Origin: Crocinitomicaceae bacterium
GTDB lineage: Bacteria > Bacteroidota > Bacteroidia > Flavobacteriales_D > Crocinitomicaceae
Assembly: GCA_020436025.1 (NCBI GenBank)
Contig: JAGQYP010000031.1
Span: 1-43,423, forward strand
DNA: 43,423 bases
Direction: 5' to 3'
Within the stretch, counting starts at the first letter, position 1. Each line of letters opens with the position of its first letter. Below, piece after piece: positions 8,208-16,696 of the stretch. The translations under genes and the position numbers were made by a program. The notes below the pieces were generated by a model. That model ran no database searches, had not been told where the DNA came from, and saw nothing but the letters and a program-made list of their open reading frames with translations.

Positions 8208-9125
8208 TTATAGTTTCGCCTTTACTTTTCTGAAACGCCCTCTTCTTCCATACATCCACGAGTAGTTTCTTCTTTGGAAACCACCACGTCTTTGACGGAA
8301 AACGTAGGAGTAATAAAGTTTAACAGAAAGATAGTTATCTAGGTGAGTCTTATCTCCCCTTTTGTTACCTGGATCATAGTTGGCTGGATCCGGTAAAAAT
8401 GCTTCATTCAATTCACTTCTTCTGTTTGCAAGTGTTGAAGCAATCGCATCTGACCCCATCATTGAAGGATCCACATATACATTACTAACATCATCCAAAT
8501 AATCAGTAAGAGTCCAGTTCCATTGAATTTCAAATCCAATTCTATGCTGTCTTCTTAAAGTGAAGAAAAAACCAGCACCAACGGGAACTGTGAGCGTAAC
8601 CACAGAATATTTAAATCCTTCAGTCATCAAAGGTCTTAAGTAATATTTTTCTCCTCCTAATTCAGCAAAAGGAAAGTGAAAAAGTGCTCCTGCTCCTGCA
8701 TAAACATAAGTTTGATAGTCTGCTCGGTATCTTCCATAATAACCAACATCAGAAACAGATAAAAAAGGAGGATAGAATTCAGCTCTTGCTTCCAAGGCAA
8801 TCATGTCATTCTTGAAACTTAAGTTTCTTCCTCTACGTCCTGGATTGGTTGACTCAATGTCTTTCCCTTCGATTCGGGTATAAGTAACATCACCTCTAAC
8901 CGCTAACCAGTAATTTGCTCTGTATCTTGCAAAAATTCCAAGGTCCCATCGTGTATGCTTCATTTTCATGTCAAGCACAAAATCACGTCTAGGCAATTCC
9001 TTACCTCCCATATCTCCTAGATAATTTGAGGCACCGACTTTAATCCCCATGTCGAAAAAATATCTCTGGGAATAACTGAAGTTCAGTGTAGAAATTAGCG
9101 CTATAAATACAATAAGTCTGGTCAT
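8208..9125 (-). CDS. DUF6089/PorG-like outer-membrane protein
   Basis: Starting at the ATG at 9125 gives 305 residues with a signal peptide (MTRLIVFIALISTLNFSYSQ); the longer frame uses TTG at 9137 and would spoil the signal. The mature N terminus has GASNYLGDMGG, the hallmark of DUF6089 proteins, then barrel-like strands and a basic C terminus. This family includes proteins annotated as T9SS component PorG, and in other Bacteroidota porG sits beside a bamA gene; here a BamA-like gene also follows directly. That makes a T9SS or outer-membrane assembly role plausible, but paralogues of unknown function exist. It is the first gene of the operon. Confidence 0.75.
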   Translation of the reverse strand: MTRLIVFIALISTLNFSYSQRYFFDMGIKVGASNYLGDMGGKELPRRDFVLDMKMKHTRWDLGIFARYRANYWLAVRGDVTYTRIEGKDIESTNPGRRGRNLSFKNDMIALEARAEFYPPFLSVSDVGYYGRYRADYQTYVYAGAGALFHFPFAELGGEKYYLRPLMTEGFKYSVVTLTVPVGAGFFFTLRRQHRIGFEIQWNWTLTDYLDDVSNVYVDPSMMGSDAIASTLANRRSELNEAFLPDPANYDPGNKRGDKTHLDNYLSVKLYYSYVFRQRRGGFQRRNYSWMYGRRGRFRKVKAKL

Positions 9126-9134
9126 ATCAGAAAG

Positions 9135-9167
9135 CAAATATAACCAAAATAAAATTGACTACACAAA
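9135..9167 (-). promoter_or_regulatory. Promoter for the envelope operon
   Basis: On the minus strand TTTG (9164-9167) is followed, after 21 nt, by TATATTTG (9135-9142), matching the Bacteroidota -33 TTTG and -7 TAnnTTTG pattern. It lies about 10 bp upstream of the ATG at 9125. This is the most complete promoter match in the window. Confidence 0.55.
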
Positions 9168-9227
9168 ATTTTTTACATACTCATTTTTAAATCTATATAC
9201 TTCCAATTCACGAACTATTATTTTGAC

Positions 9228-9235
9228 TATTTTTG
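9228..9235 (+). promoter_or_regulatory. Putative -7 box TATTTTTG
   Basis: TATTTTTG fits TAnnTTTG and lies 16 bp upstream of the ATG at 9252. No clear -33 element is seen. It would drive the flavoenzyme and M16 peptidase genes. Confidence 0.35.
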
Positions 9236-9251
9236 TCAGTCCTAAATTTAA

Positions 9252-10217
9252 ATGCATACTATGGTATCAAATAAGGTTTCAAGCCTGTTTCAAATAAAAT
9301 ACCCTATCATTCAGGGAGGTATGATTTGGTGCAGTGGTTGGGAATTGGCTTCAGCAGTTTCCAATAATGGAGGACTAGGACTCATAGGTTCTGGCTCCAT
9401 GTATCCCGAAATTTTGGAAGAGCATATTCAAAAATGTTTGAAAGCCACCAGTAAACCGTTTGGAGTTAATTTACCGATGCTTTACCCAGATATTGATAAA
9501 CATATTGAGACCATAATTAAATATAAGGTTCCAATTGTCTTTACTTCGGCTGGAAATCCTAAGACCTATACAGAATATCTCAAAAAAAATGGAATCACCG
9601 TGGTTCACGTTGTAAGCTCTCTGAAATTTGCTCTAAAAGCCCAGGAAGCAGGTGTGGATGCTGTGGTAGCTGAAGGGTTTGAAGCAGGAGGACACAATGG
9701 AAGAGATGAAACCACTACTTTAGTTTTAATTCCAAATGTGGCCAAGCATATTAATATTCCTTTAATTGCTGCTGGCGGGATTGGAACGGGAGCTCAAATG
9801 TTAGCCGCAATGACTTTGGGAGCAGATGGAGTTCAAATGGGAAGTCGATTTGTCGCATCCGAAGAATCTTCGGCTCACATCAATTTTAAAAAATCAGTTC
9901 TTGAGGCAAAGGAAGGGGACACACAATTAACGCTTAAAGAAATTACTCCAGTTCGATTAATTAAAAATGACTTCTATCAAAGAGTTGCAAAGGCTTATGA
10001 AGAACAAAAGAGTCTGGAAGAAATAAAAGAATTACTGGGAAGAGGTCGTGCCAAAAAAGGAATGTTTGAAGGAGATCTAAATGAAGGTGAGCTGGAAATC
10101 GGACAAGTTTCAGGCATGATTGATGAAATAAGACCTGTAGAAAAAATTATGAAAGAAATAATTCACGAGTATAAAGACGCATTAAGTCGGACCTCCACTT
10201 CTAAATACATTTTTTAA
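9252..10217 (+). CDS. Nitronate monooxygenase / FabK-like FMN enzyme
   Basis: A 321-residue TIM-barrel flavoenzyme of the 2-nitropropane dioxygenase superfamily. It begins with FQIKYPIIQGGM, has the catalytic-type His at about residue 148 in EGFEAGGHNG, and the FMN-phosphate loop IPLIAAGGIGTG (about 169-180) followed by LGADGVQMGSRF. The superfamily includes nitronate monooxygenases, which oxidise alkyl nitronates, and FabK enoyl-ACP reductases; the sequence does not settle which, although the early GGMIWCSGWELASAVSNNGG is typical of proteins annotated NMO in Flavobacteria. A second in-frame ATG at 9261 is a possible alternative start. It is separated by 1 bp from the M16 gene. Confidence 0.85.
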   Translation: MHTMVSNKVSSLFQIKYPIIQGGMIWCSGWELASAVSNNGGLGLIGSGSMYPEILEEHIQKCLKATSKPFGVNLPMLYPDIDKHIETIIKYKVPIVFTSAGNPKTYTEYLKKNGITVVHVVSSLKFALKAQEAGVDAVVAEGFEAGGHNGRDETTTLVLIPNVAKHINIPLIAAGGIGTGAQMLAAMTLGADGVQMGSRFVASEESSAHINFKKSVLEAKEGDTQLTLKEITPVRLIKNDFYQRVAKAYEEQKSLEEIKELLGRGRAKKGMFEGDLNEGELEIGQVSGMIDEIRPVEKIMKEIIHEYKDALSRTSTSKYIF

Positions 10218-10218
10218 G

Positions 10219-11457
10219 ATGATTCAATACGAGAAATTTAAGCTGGATAATGGTCTGAGAGTTTTATTTCACAAGGACGACACCACTCCAATGGCGGCCG
10301 TGAATGTACTCTATGATGTAGGAGCAAGAGATGAAAACCCGGATAAAACAGGATTTGCCCATTTGTTCGAACACTTAATGTTTGGGGGTTCGGCAAATAT
10401 TCCTGATTACGATGCACCATTGCAAAATGCTGGGGGAGATAACAATGCGTTCACCAATAATGACATCACAAATTACTATGATATAGTTCCAGCATCCAAT
10501 TTGGAAACTGCTCTTTGGTTGGAATCGGACAGAATGAACCAACTTGCCTTTACCCCCAAAAGTTTGGAAGTGCAAAGAAGTGTGGTTATTGAAGAATTCA
10601 AACAAAGATATTTGAATCAACCTTATGGCGATGTATGGTTGCAATTACGACCCTTAGCCTATAAGAAACATCCTTATAAATGGCCTACTATTGGAAAAGA
10701 GATTTCCCATATTGAAAATGCCACTTTGGAAGATGTGAAAGCTTTTTTTTACAAGCATTACGGTCCTCAGAATGCGATTTTGAGTATCGCAGGGAATTTT
10801 GAACTGGATTATATTAAAGAAAAAGTGAATCACTGGTTTGGAGATATTCCGGCTAGAGAAAAATATGAAAGAAATATTGTTGCTGAACCCGATCAGTTTG
10901 AAATGAGAACCAAACATATTGACCGAGAAGTGCCGGCAGATTCCTTTTACTTTGCCTATAAAATGCCAGATCGATTGCATCCAGATTATTACACAGCAGA
11001 TTTAATCTCCGACATTTTAGGAAGAGGAAAATCTTCTCGATTGTACGACACCTTATTGAAAAACATGAATCTGGTTTCTGAGATCAGTGCTTACATCACA
11101 GGGTCCTTTGATACAGGTCTGTTGGTGATTTCAGGAAAAGCAACAAAAAAGAATACTTTTGATCGAATCGAAGAAGAAATTGAAAATATTTTGGATGCCA
11201 TTCGAACCAATGAAATATCTGAAGACGAATTGGTAAAAGTGAAAAACAAACTTGAAACCTCCAAAGTGTTTTCGGATATGGGCGTTCATAGTAAGGCACT
11301 AAATCTGGGTTATTTCGAGCTTTTGGGAGATCCTGATTTGGTGAATACAGAATTAAAACAATACGAAAAAGTAACGACGAAAGACATCATGAAATTTGCC
11401 AAGTTGAATCTTGTCAATCAGAAATGTTCCAAACTTTTCGTTCATTCAAAGAATTAA
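10219..11457 (+). CDS. M16 family zinc metallopeptidase, catalytic member
   Basis: 412 residues with the inverted zinc motif HLFEH at about residues 48-52 and the third ligand Glu about 75 residues on (VVIEEFKQR, Glu125), the M16 pitrilysin arrangement. No signal peptide is visible, so it is probably cytoplasmic or exported by an unusual route. M16B proteases act as pairs in which one subunit carries the zinc and the partner supplies substrate-binding residues; the next gene, 4 bp downstream, is such a partner. Substrates are probably short peptides. The Arg-Tyr element expected in the partner chain is not obvious here. Confidence 0.92.
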   Translation: MIQYEKFKLDNGLRVLFHKDDTTPMAAVNVLYDVGARDENPDKTGFAHLFEHLMFGGSANIPDYDAPLQNAGGDNNAFTNNDITNYYDIVPASNLETALWLESDRMNQLAFTPKSLEVQRSVVIEEFKQRYLNQPYGDVWLQLRPLAYKKHPYKWPTIGKEISHIENATLEDVKAFFYKHYGPQNAILSIAGNFELDYIKEKVNHWFGDIPAREKYERNIVAEPDQFEMRTKHIDREVPADSFYFAYKMPDRLHPDYYTADLISDILGRGKSSRLYDTLLKNMNLVSEISAYITGSFDTGLLVISGKATKKNTFDRIEEEIENILDAIRTNEISEDELVKVKNKLETSKVFSDMGVHSKALNLGYFELLGDPDLVNTELKQYEKVTTKDIMKFAKLNLVNQKCSKLFVHSKN

Positions 11458-11461
11458 GAAA

Positions 11462-12733
11462 ATGATTGATAGAACAGTACAGCCTGAGATCAATTTAGAC
11501 ACAAATTTTGATTTCATTAAACCAAATGAATTCAAGATTAGAAATTCTATTCCTTGTTACTGGATAGAAGATCATTACAATGAAAGTTATAAGATTGAAC
11601 TGGTTTTTAATTCTGGAACAAGATTTCAACAGAAAAAACTGGTTTCAAGTTTCATGAATAACCTTTTGTTATCTGGAACAAATAGCATGAATTCCTCGCA
11701 AATTTCAGAAAGAATTGATTTTTATGGGGGTTATATCAAAATAGATACAGATAAGGACCATTCGATTGTCTCTGTTTTTGGTTTGAAAAAGAATATTGTC
11801 AAAATATTAAGCTTTGTTCTACATAATATCAACAATTGCAAATTCCCGATGAATGAGATCGAGAATTACCGCATGATATCAAGCGAAAAATTCAAGCAAA
11901 ACCAAGAGAAAGTCTCGCATTTAGCTCGTAGAAAATTCACTGAATCTTTGTTTGGAAAGAATACCTCATATTGTCAGGTTCCTGATTTTGAGGATTATGC
12001 GAATGTAAAAGAAAGCGACATTATCGATTTATTTTCTTCCAATATCATTTATGGATTGAAAGGAATTTTTATCGTGGGAGCCATGGATAAAAACCTGATG
12101 AAGGAATTAGAAGGCATCCCCTTTTATGCATACAAAGATAAAAAACTAGATTTTTCTTTTGAGGGTAAAGACGGTCAAACAGAAAAAATTAGCAAAAAGG
12201 GAGCCCTGCAGTCGGCGATACGACTTGGCAACATTTGCATGGATAAAAATCATGAAGATTTCATTGGTTTTTCTATTCTAAATACTCTTTTTGGGGGGTA
12301 TTTTGGATCCAGATTGATGTCTAATATTAGAGAAGATAAGGGATATACATATGGCATTGGTTCTGGAATCGTTCCTCTTCAAGAGAAAACATACTTTTTC
12401 ATCTCTACAGAAGTAAAAGCGGAAGTCTATGAGGACACTTTAAAGGAAATTAAAAAAGAGATTGATATACTTCATCAAGAAAAAATTGATGCGGGTGAAT
12501 TATTCAAAGTGAAGAATTATTTAAAAGGAAAATTCATTCAAGGAAGCGATGGACCTTTTGCAATGATGGAAAGATTCAAAAGCCTTTGGTTTCATGGATT
12601 AGACTATTCCTATTACGATAAATATCTACAAACGGTGGATCAAATTACTGCTGATGATTTGCAAAAAATAGCCCAAAATCATTTGCAGTTTGACAAAATG
12701 AACAAAATCATAGCGGGACTGCCAGACAACTAA
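11462..12733 (+). CDS. M16 family peptidase-like protein lacking the zinc motif
   Basis: The ATG at 11462 gives 423 residues; the open frame extends back to 11411 inside the preceding gene, but that would force a long overlap. The M16 fold is shown by LVSSFMNNLLLSGT aligned with the active-site helix, and by REDKGYTYGIGSGIV (about residues 295-310), the Arg/Tyr pair of M16B non-catalytic subunits. The HxxEH motif is replaced by FMNNL, so it should not bind zinc. It very probably forms a heterodimer with the upstream gene product. Confidence 0.88.
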   Translation: MIDRTVQPEINLDTNFDFIKPNEFKIRNSIPCYWIEDHYNESYKIELVFNSGTRFQQKKLVSSFMNNLLLSGTNSMNSSQISERIDFYGGYIKIDTDKDHSIVSVFGLKKNIVKILSFVLHNINNCKFPMNEIENYRMISSEKFKQNQEKVSHLARRKFTESLFGKNTSYCQVPDFEDYANVKESDIIDLFSSNIIYGLKGIFIVGAMDKNLMKELEGIPFYAYKDKKLDFSFEGKDGQTEKISKKGALQSAIRLGNICMDKNHEDFIGFSILNTLFGGYFGSRLMSNIREDKGYTYGIGSGIVPLQEKTYFFISTEVKAEVYEDTLKEIKKEIDILHQEKIDAGELFKVKNYLKGKFIQGSDGPFAMMERFKSLWFHGLDYSYYDKYLQTVDQITADDLQKIAQNHLQFDKMNKIIAGLPDN

Positions 12734-12792
12734 GGATTGATTTGCTCGTCATTTATATAACAAATCAGCCTAAAAACCGTTAGTACTAGTAC

Positions 12793-15700
12793 TTGAAAGT
12801 AGTTACTACCATATTATTACTCCTGATTTCGATGTCAGGCCTAGCTTCTCATTATATGGGTGGGGAGATTACTTGGGAATGTCAGGGTAATGGCCAATAC
12901 ATATTCCAGCTTGTCATTTACAGAGATTGCAATGGTCAGGATATTACAGATCCTTTGCAGGTAATCGAGGTTTGGGACCACCCTTCCGTCTCAACTATTG
13001 ATTGTTTTTTTGCTTATTCGGAAGATCTTTCGCCGGCTTGTACTCAAGTTAGTGGTGGACCTATTCAGTTAGCCTGTGGAACGGGATCAAGCGGTGGAAA
13101 TGGAGCAGGAGCCATTGAGAAATTTGTTTATATTTCTCAACCGGTAACGCTTGGAGGAGTTCCACCTGCAAATGGCTGGTCATTTACCAACGACTCCTTT
13201 TCCCGAAATTACGATTTGGATAATATTGCCAATCCTTCTCAAACGGGAATTACTATTTGGGCAAAGATGTATCCTTTTAATGGTTTGAATGGGAATCCTT
13301 GTTATGATTCCTCTCCTCAATTTGGTCAAAACCCATTAACCATTACTTGTGCTGGAACCGACTTCACTATTGAGCAAAACATTTTTGATCCCGATGGGGA
13401 CTCATTAGTTTTTACCTGGGGGGTACCATTGGATCATTTTCTAACTGGGAATTTTAATCCACCATCGAATCCCGTTCCGGTAAGTTATAATGCCGGTTAT
13501 TCATTTAACAATCCAACTCCCGATCAAAGTTTTGATCCATCCAATGTACCAGCAAGTTTAGATCCGAATACGGGATCTGTTAATTTCACTTCCAATACCA
13601 TAGGTAATTTTGCGATAAATGTGCTTATATCAGCTTATCGAAACGGTCAACTAATATCGGAGACAAGCCGTGAAATCCAATTGATAGTTATCACATGTGC
13701 CAACTACAATAATACTGCACCGGTAATTACTCCGCCATTTAATGGTAACACAAGCTTCACCACAACTGTAAATGCTGGTGATCTGGTTACCTTTGATTTT
13801 ATTTCTACGGATTTGGAGTTACTGCAGGATGGAAGTACACAATCTAATATTCTTACTCCCTCTGGAAATCAATTTGGGACCAATTTTACGGACCCGAATA
13901 CAGGTTGCAACGAACCTCCTTGTGCCACATTAAGTTCTGGAATTCCTATTGTTGGAACACAAGGAATCAACACCCAATTCAATTGGCAAACGGATTGCAA
14001 CCATGTATTAAATGCAGATGGTACTCCAGCCGTTTCAAAAGACTATACTTTTGTTTTTAAAGTATCCGACGACTATTGCACCATTCCTTTGACTTCGTTT
14101 GCAACTGTGACCATTACGGTATTGGGAGATCAAGCCATGGATCCTAGTGCCTTAACCTGTTTACAGGTGGATCAAAATGGAGATGTGACCGTCAATTGGA
14201 CACAATCACCAGACCCTACAGGATCATTCCTAAAATATGAAATCTATACCATTCAAGATGGTTTGGTTGGGACTGTGAATTCTTATAATACGCTGAGCTT
14301 TTTGCATTCTGGAGCTGGAGCAGACTTGAATCCAAAAGATTATTTTGTTGTCACTTATTCTGGTTGCAATGGGTCTGTCAAATCCAATTCCGATACTTTA
14401 CAAACAATTCATTTAGATTTAACGAATCCCGCAAACGGAACAGCTATTTTAGACTGGAATCAACCAGGATCATGGAGAAATGAATGGTCCTCCTATTTTA
14501 AAATTTACATGGAATATCCAGCAGGAACTTGGATTTTAGTGGATTCAGTGCCGTTTAATCAATTGCAATTAATTGATACCATCACCATTTGCTCGGCTTT
14601 CCTAAATTATCAGATTCAGCTGGAACATGCTTCAGGTTGTGTGTTTACTTCAAATATTGAGGGAGATGATTTTGAAGATCTAATCAAACCTACTATTCCA
14701 ATTATTACTGCTGTTTCTGTTGACACGAGCAATAACGATGTCAATATTAGTTGGAATATCAACCCTTCTGAAGACACCTATGGATATATCGTTTACATTC
14801 AGGATGACTTTGGACTTTGGATCACATTAGATACACTTTGGGGTATAACGAGTGTCAATTACACACACGTTGGAGCGAATGCTGATCAAAAAATCCTACA
14901 TTATTCTGTGGCAGCTTTTGATTCTTGCTTTGTAGCAGGTATTACGCCACCAATACACCAGACCTCAGCGAAATCACCAGAGCATTTTACCATGTTATTG
15001 GAAGCAGATTTGAACATTTGTGAAATTGCTGCAATTTTGGATTGGAGCGAATACGATAGCTGGGTCAATGGAGTTCAGAATTATGAAATCTACTTCACGA
15101 ATACCTCTAACGGTATAGTAGAATTTGCAGACGTTACAAATTCCGTGCAAACAACCTATACGCATACGGGCTTGATTCGAGGGGAAACCTATTGCTATTA
15201 TGTTAGAGCCATGGGAAATGACGGAGCCGAAAGCTGGTCTAACCGATATTGTATTTACATTGATGAACCCAATCCGCCAGGCACAAATTATTTAAGTACC
15301 GCTACAGTGACTCAAGGAAACGACGTTGAGGTGCGTATTTTGACGGAACCTGCAAGTGGTATTGGCGCTCTGGTTCTTCAAAGAGCAGATGATCCTGCGG
15401 GACCTTTCGAAGATATAGGTTCAATCATTCCTGCAAGTAACCAAGAATCCATATTCGATTATACTGCCGCCGTTGAGGAACAGTCTTATTATTACAAAAT
15501 TGCAGTTCAGGATACTTGTGGTGACATTAGTACGGAATCCAATATTGCCAAAACCATTTTACTCGAATCTCAAGTAGATAATGACGAACTTGTGGTGACC
15601 CTGTCTTGGAATGCTTATCAAGGATTTGATGGGAGCATATTACAGTACAATATTTACAGAGGTGTTGATGGATTGTTTTCGGGAGGACCAATAGCTACAA

Positions 15701-16137
15701 CGCCTCCAAATGTCAGAGCTTTTCAAGAAGATGTGAGCATGTATTTAAATTCTCAGGGAAGTATTTGTTATCGAGTGGAAGCCATAGAATCGGTCAACTC
15801 TTATGGAATTGCAGAAACCGCTTTTTCTAATGTCGAATGTGCTGAGCTGGAACCTATCGTATGGGTACCAAGTGGCTTCATGAAAAATGGAATCAACAAT
15901 ATTTTCAAACCTGTCATTTCCTTGTTTGAGTTTTCATCCTATAAAATGGTGATTTTTGACAGATGGGGACATATCGTATTTGAAACAGAAGATTACAATG
16001 TAGGCTGGGATGGAACCTTAAAAAATGGTAAGATTTCGCCCGAAAGCACATTTGTGTACATGATTGAATTTCAAGATGCAGCTGGAGTGACTCACATTTC
16101 CAGAGGAGCAGTCACCTTCTTAATTGCGGAAGAGTGA
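12793..16137 (+). CDS. Large secreted protein with gliding-motility-associated (CHU_C) C-terminal domain
   Basis: 1114 residues. The start is TTG: an in-frame stop lies at 12787 and the signal peptide (MKVVTTILLLLISMSGLAS) begins immediately. The N-terminal part (about 20-330) begins SHYMGGEITWECQGNGQY, a pattern common at the start of big Bacteroidota surface proteins, and contains many cysteines. The central part (about 440-1010) shows repeated fibronectin type III-like modules. The last ~80 residues, from IVWVPSGFMKNGINNIFKP through VIFDRWGHIVFET to GWDGTLKNGK and FVYMIEFQD, form the CHU_C (gliding-motility-associated C-terminal) domain used for T9SS export and surface attachment. It is probably an adhesin or matrix protein. 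Confidence 0.88.
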   Translation: MKVVTTILLLLISMSGLASHYMGGEITWECQGNGQYIFQLVIYRDCNGQDITDPLQVIEVWDHPSVSTIDCFFAYSEDLSPACTQVSGGPIQLACGTGSSGGNGAGAIEKFVYISQPVTLGGVPPANGWSFTNDSFSRNYDLDNIANPSQTGITIWAKMYPFNGLNGNPCYDSSPQFGQNPLTITCAGTDFTIEQNIFDPDGDSLVFTWGVPLDHFLTGNFNPPSNPVPVSYNAGYSFNNPTPDQSFDPSNVPASLDPNTGSVNFTSNTIGNFAINVLISAYRNGQLISETSREIQLIVITCANYNNTAPVITPPFNGNTSFTTTVNAGDLVTFDFISTDLELLQDGSTQSNILTPSGNQFGTNFTDPNTGCNEPPCATLSSGIPIVGTQGINTQFNWQTDCNHVLNADGTPAVSKDYTFVFKVSDDYCTIPLTSFATVTITVLGDQAMDPSALTCLQVDQNGDVTVNWTQSPDPTGSFLKYEIYTIQDGLVGTVNSYNTLSFLHSGAGADLNPKDYFVVTYSGCNGSVKSNSDTLQTIHLDLTNPANGTAILDWNQPGSWRNEWSSYFKIYMEYPAGTWILVDSVPFNQLQLIDTITICSAFLNYQIQLEHASGCVFTSNIEGDDFEDLIKPTIPIITAVSVDTSNNDVNISWNINPSEDTYGYIVYIQDDFGLWITLDTLWGITSVNYTHVGANADQKILHYSVAAFDSCFVAGITPPIHQTSAKSPEHFTMLLEADLNICEIAAILDWSEYDSWVNGVQNYEIYFTNTSNGIVEFADVTNSVQTTYTHTGLIRGETYCYYVRAMGNDGAESWSNRYCIYIDEPNPPGTNYLSTATVTQGNDVEVRILTEPASGIGALVLQRADDPAGPFEDIGSIIPASNQESIFDYTAAVEEQSYYYKIAVQDTCGDISTESNIAKTILLESQVDNDELVVTLSWNAYQGFDGSILQYNIYRGVDGLFSGGPIATTPPNVRAFQEDVSMYLNSQGSICYRVEAIESVNSYGIAETAFSNVECAELEPIVWVPSGFMKNGINNIFKPVISLFEFSSYKMVIFDRWGHIVFETEDYNVGWDGTLKNGKISPESTFVYMIEFQDAAGVTHISRGAVTFLIAEE

Positions 16138-16535
16138 TTTTTTCTGAAATCATAGCAGAGTGTGAATTTCGGTTCAGCAGATCTGGTGGAAAAGGAGGGC
16201 AACATGTCAACAAAGTAGAGACCAAAGTGGAATTGATCTTTGTACCTGAAAAATCTGAAGGTCTTACTGAAAACGAAAAAATTCTCCTAAAAGAAAAACT
16301 AGCCAACAAACTTACCCAAAGTGGAGAACTCATTATCCGTTCAGAAAGATATAGGAGTCAATCCAAAAACAAGGAAGATGCCTTAGTAAAGCTTAAAAAG
16401 CTTATAGAATCTTCATTAAAAAGAGCAAAAAGAAGAAAGCAGACCACCATTCCGAAAGCCGTTAAAGAACGTATTCTTCAAAAGAAAAAAATACAAAGTG
16501 AGAAGAAGTCCAGAAGGAAAAAAATCGACCTATAA
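16134..16535 (+). CDS. arfB: ArfB-like peptidyl-tRNA hydrolase (ribosome rescue)
   Basis: 133 residues with the release-factor GGQ motif at about 21-23 in FSRSGGKGGQHVNKVETKV, and a strongly basic C-terminal tail (KRAKRRKQ, KKKIQSEKKSRRKK) like the tail ArfB threads into the empty mRNA channel. No codon-recognition domain is present, so it is not RF1 or RF2. It hydrolyses peptidyl-tRNA on stalled ribosomes. The start is GTG in GTGA, overlapping the stop of the large secreted protein by 4 bp, so its translation is likely coupled. The length is close to the E. coli protein (140 residues). Confidence 0.9.
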   Translation: MIFSEIIAECEFRFSRSGGKGGQHVNKVETKVELIFVPEKSEGLTENEKILLKEKLANKLTQSGELIIRSERYRSQSKNKEDALVKLKKLIESSLKRAKRRKQTTIPKAVKERILQKKKIQSEKKSRRKKIDL

Positions 16536-16696
16536 AAAAAGAGAGATTTCAAATTTTGCTTCCTGTTTTTGGCTGACATTGACTATCTGAAAGGAATCAG
16601 AATAATCAAGAAAACAAAAGTTAAACCTCTCTTCCCTACCGAATTACTCGGCTTGAGTCCAAATTTATAAAAATTATCTTGTCAAAGCCAATAAAA
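16536..16696. other. Convergent intergenic gap, no clear feature
   Basis: 161 bp between the ArfB-like gene and the PLP enzyme gene. I see only a weak GAGAG...CTCTC complementarity (near 16545 and 16627) without a U-tract, so no terminator is called. Confidence 0.4.

Noticed and set aside
9126..9137. TTG start at 9137 for the PorG-like gene
   Set aside because: The start would fall in the -7 promoter box; the ATG at 9125 begins directly with a signal peptide.
11411..11461. Upstream extension of the second M16 gene
   Set aside because: It would overlap the first M16 gene by 47 bp; the ATG at 11462 lies 4 bp after its stop.
12738..12767. Inverted repeat TGATTTG / CAAATCA after the second M16 gene
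   Set aside because: The loop is 16 nt and no U-tract follows on either strand, so it is not a credible terminator.
16545..16640. GAGAG/CTCTC complementarity between convergent genes
   Set aside because: Arms are short and far apart, with no U-tract.
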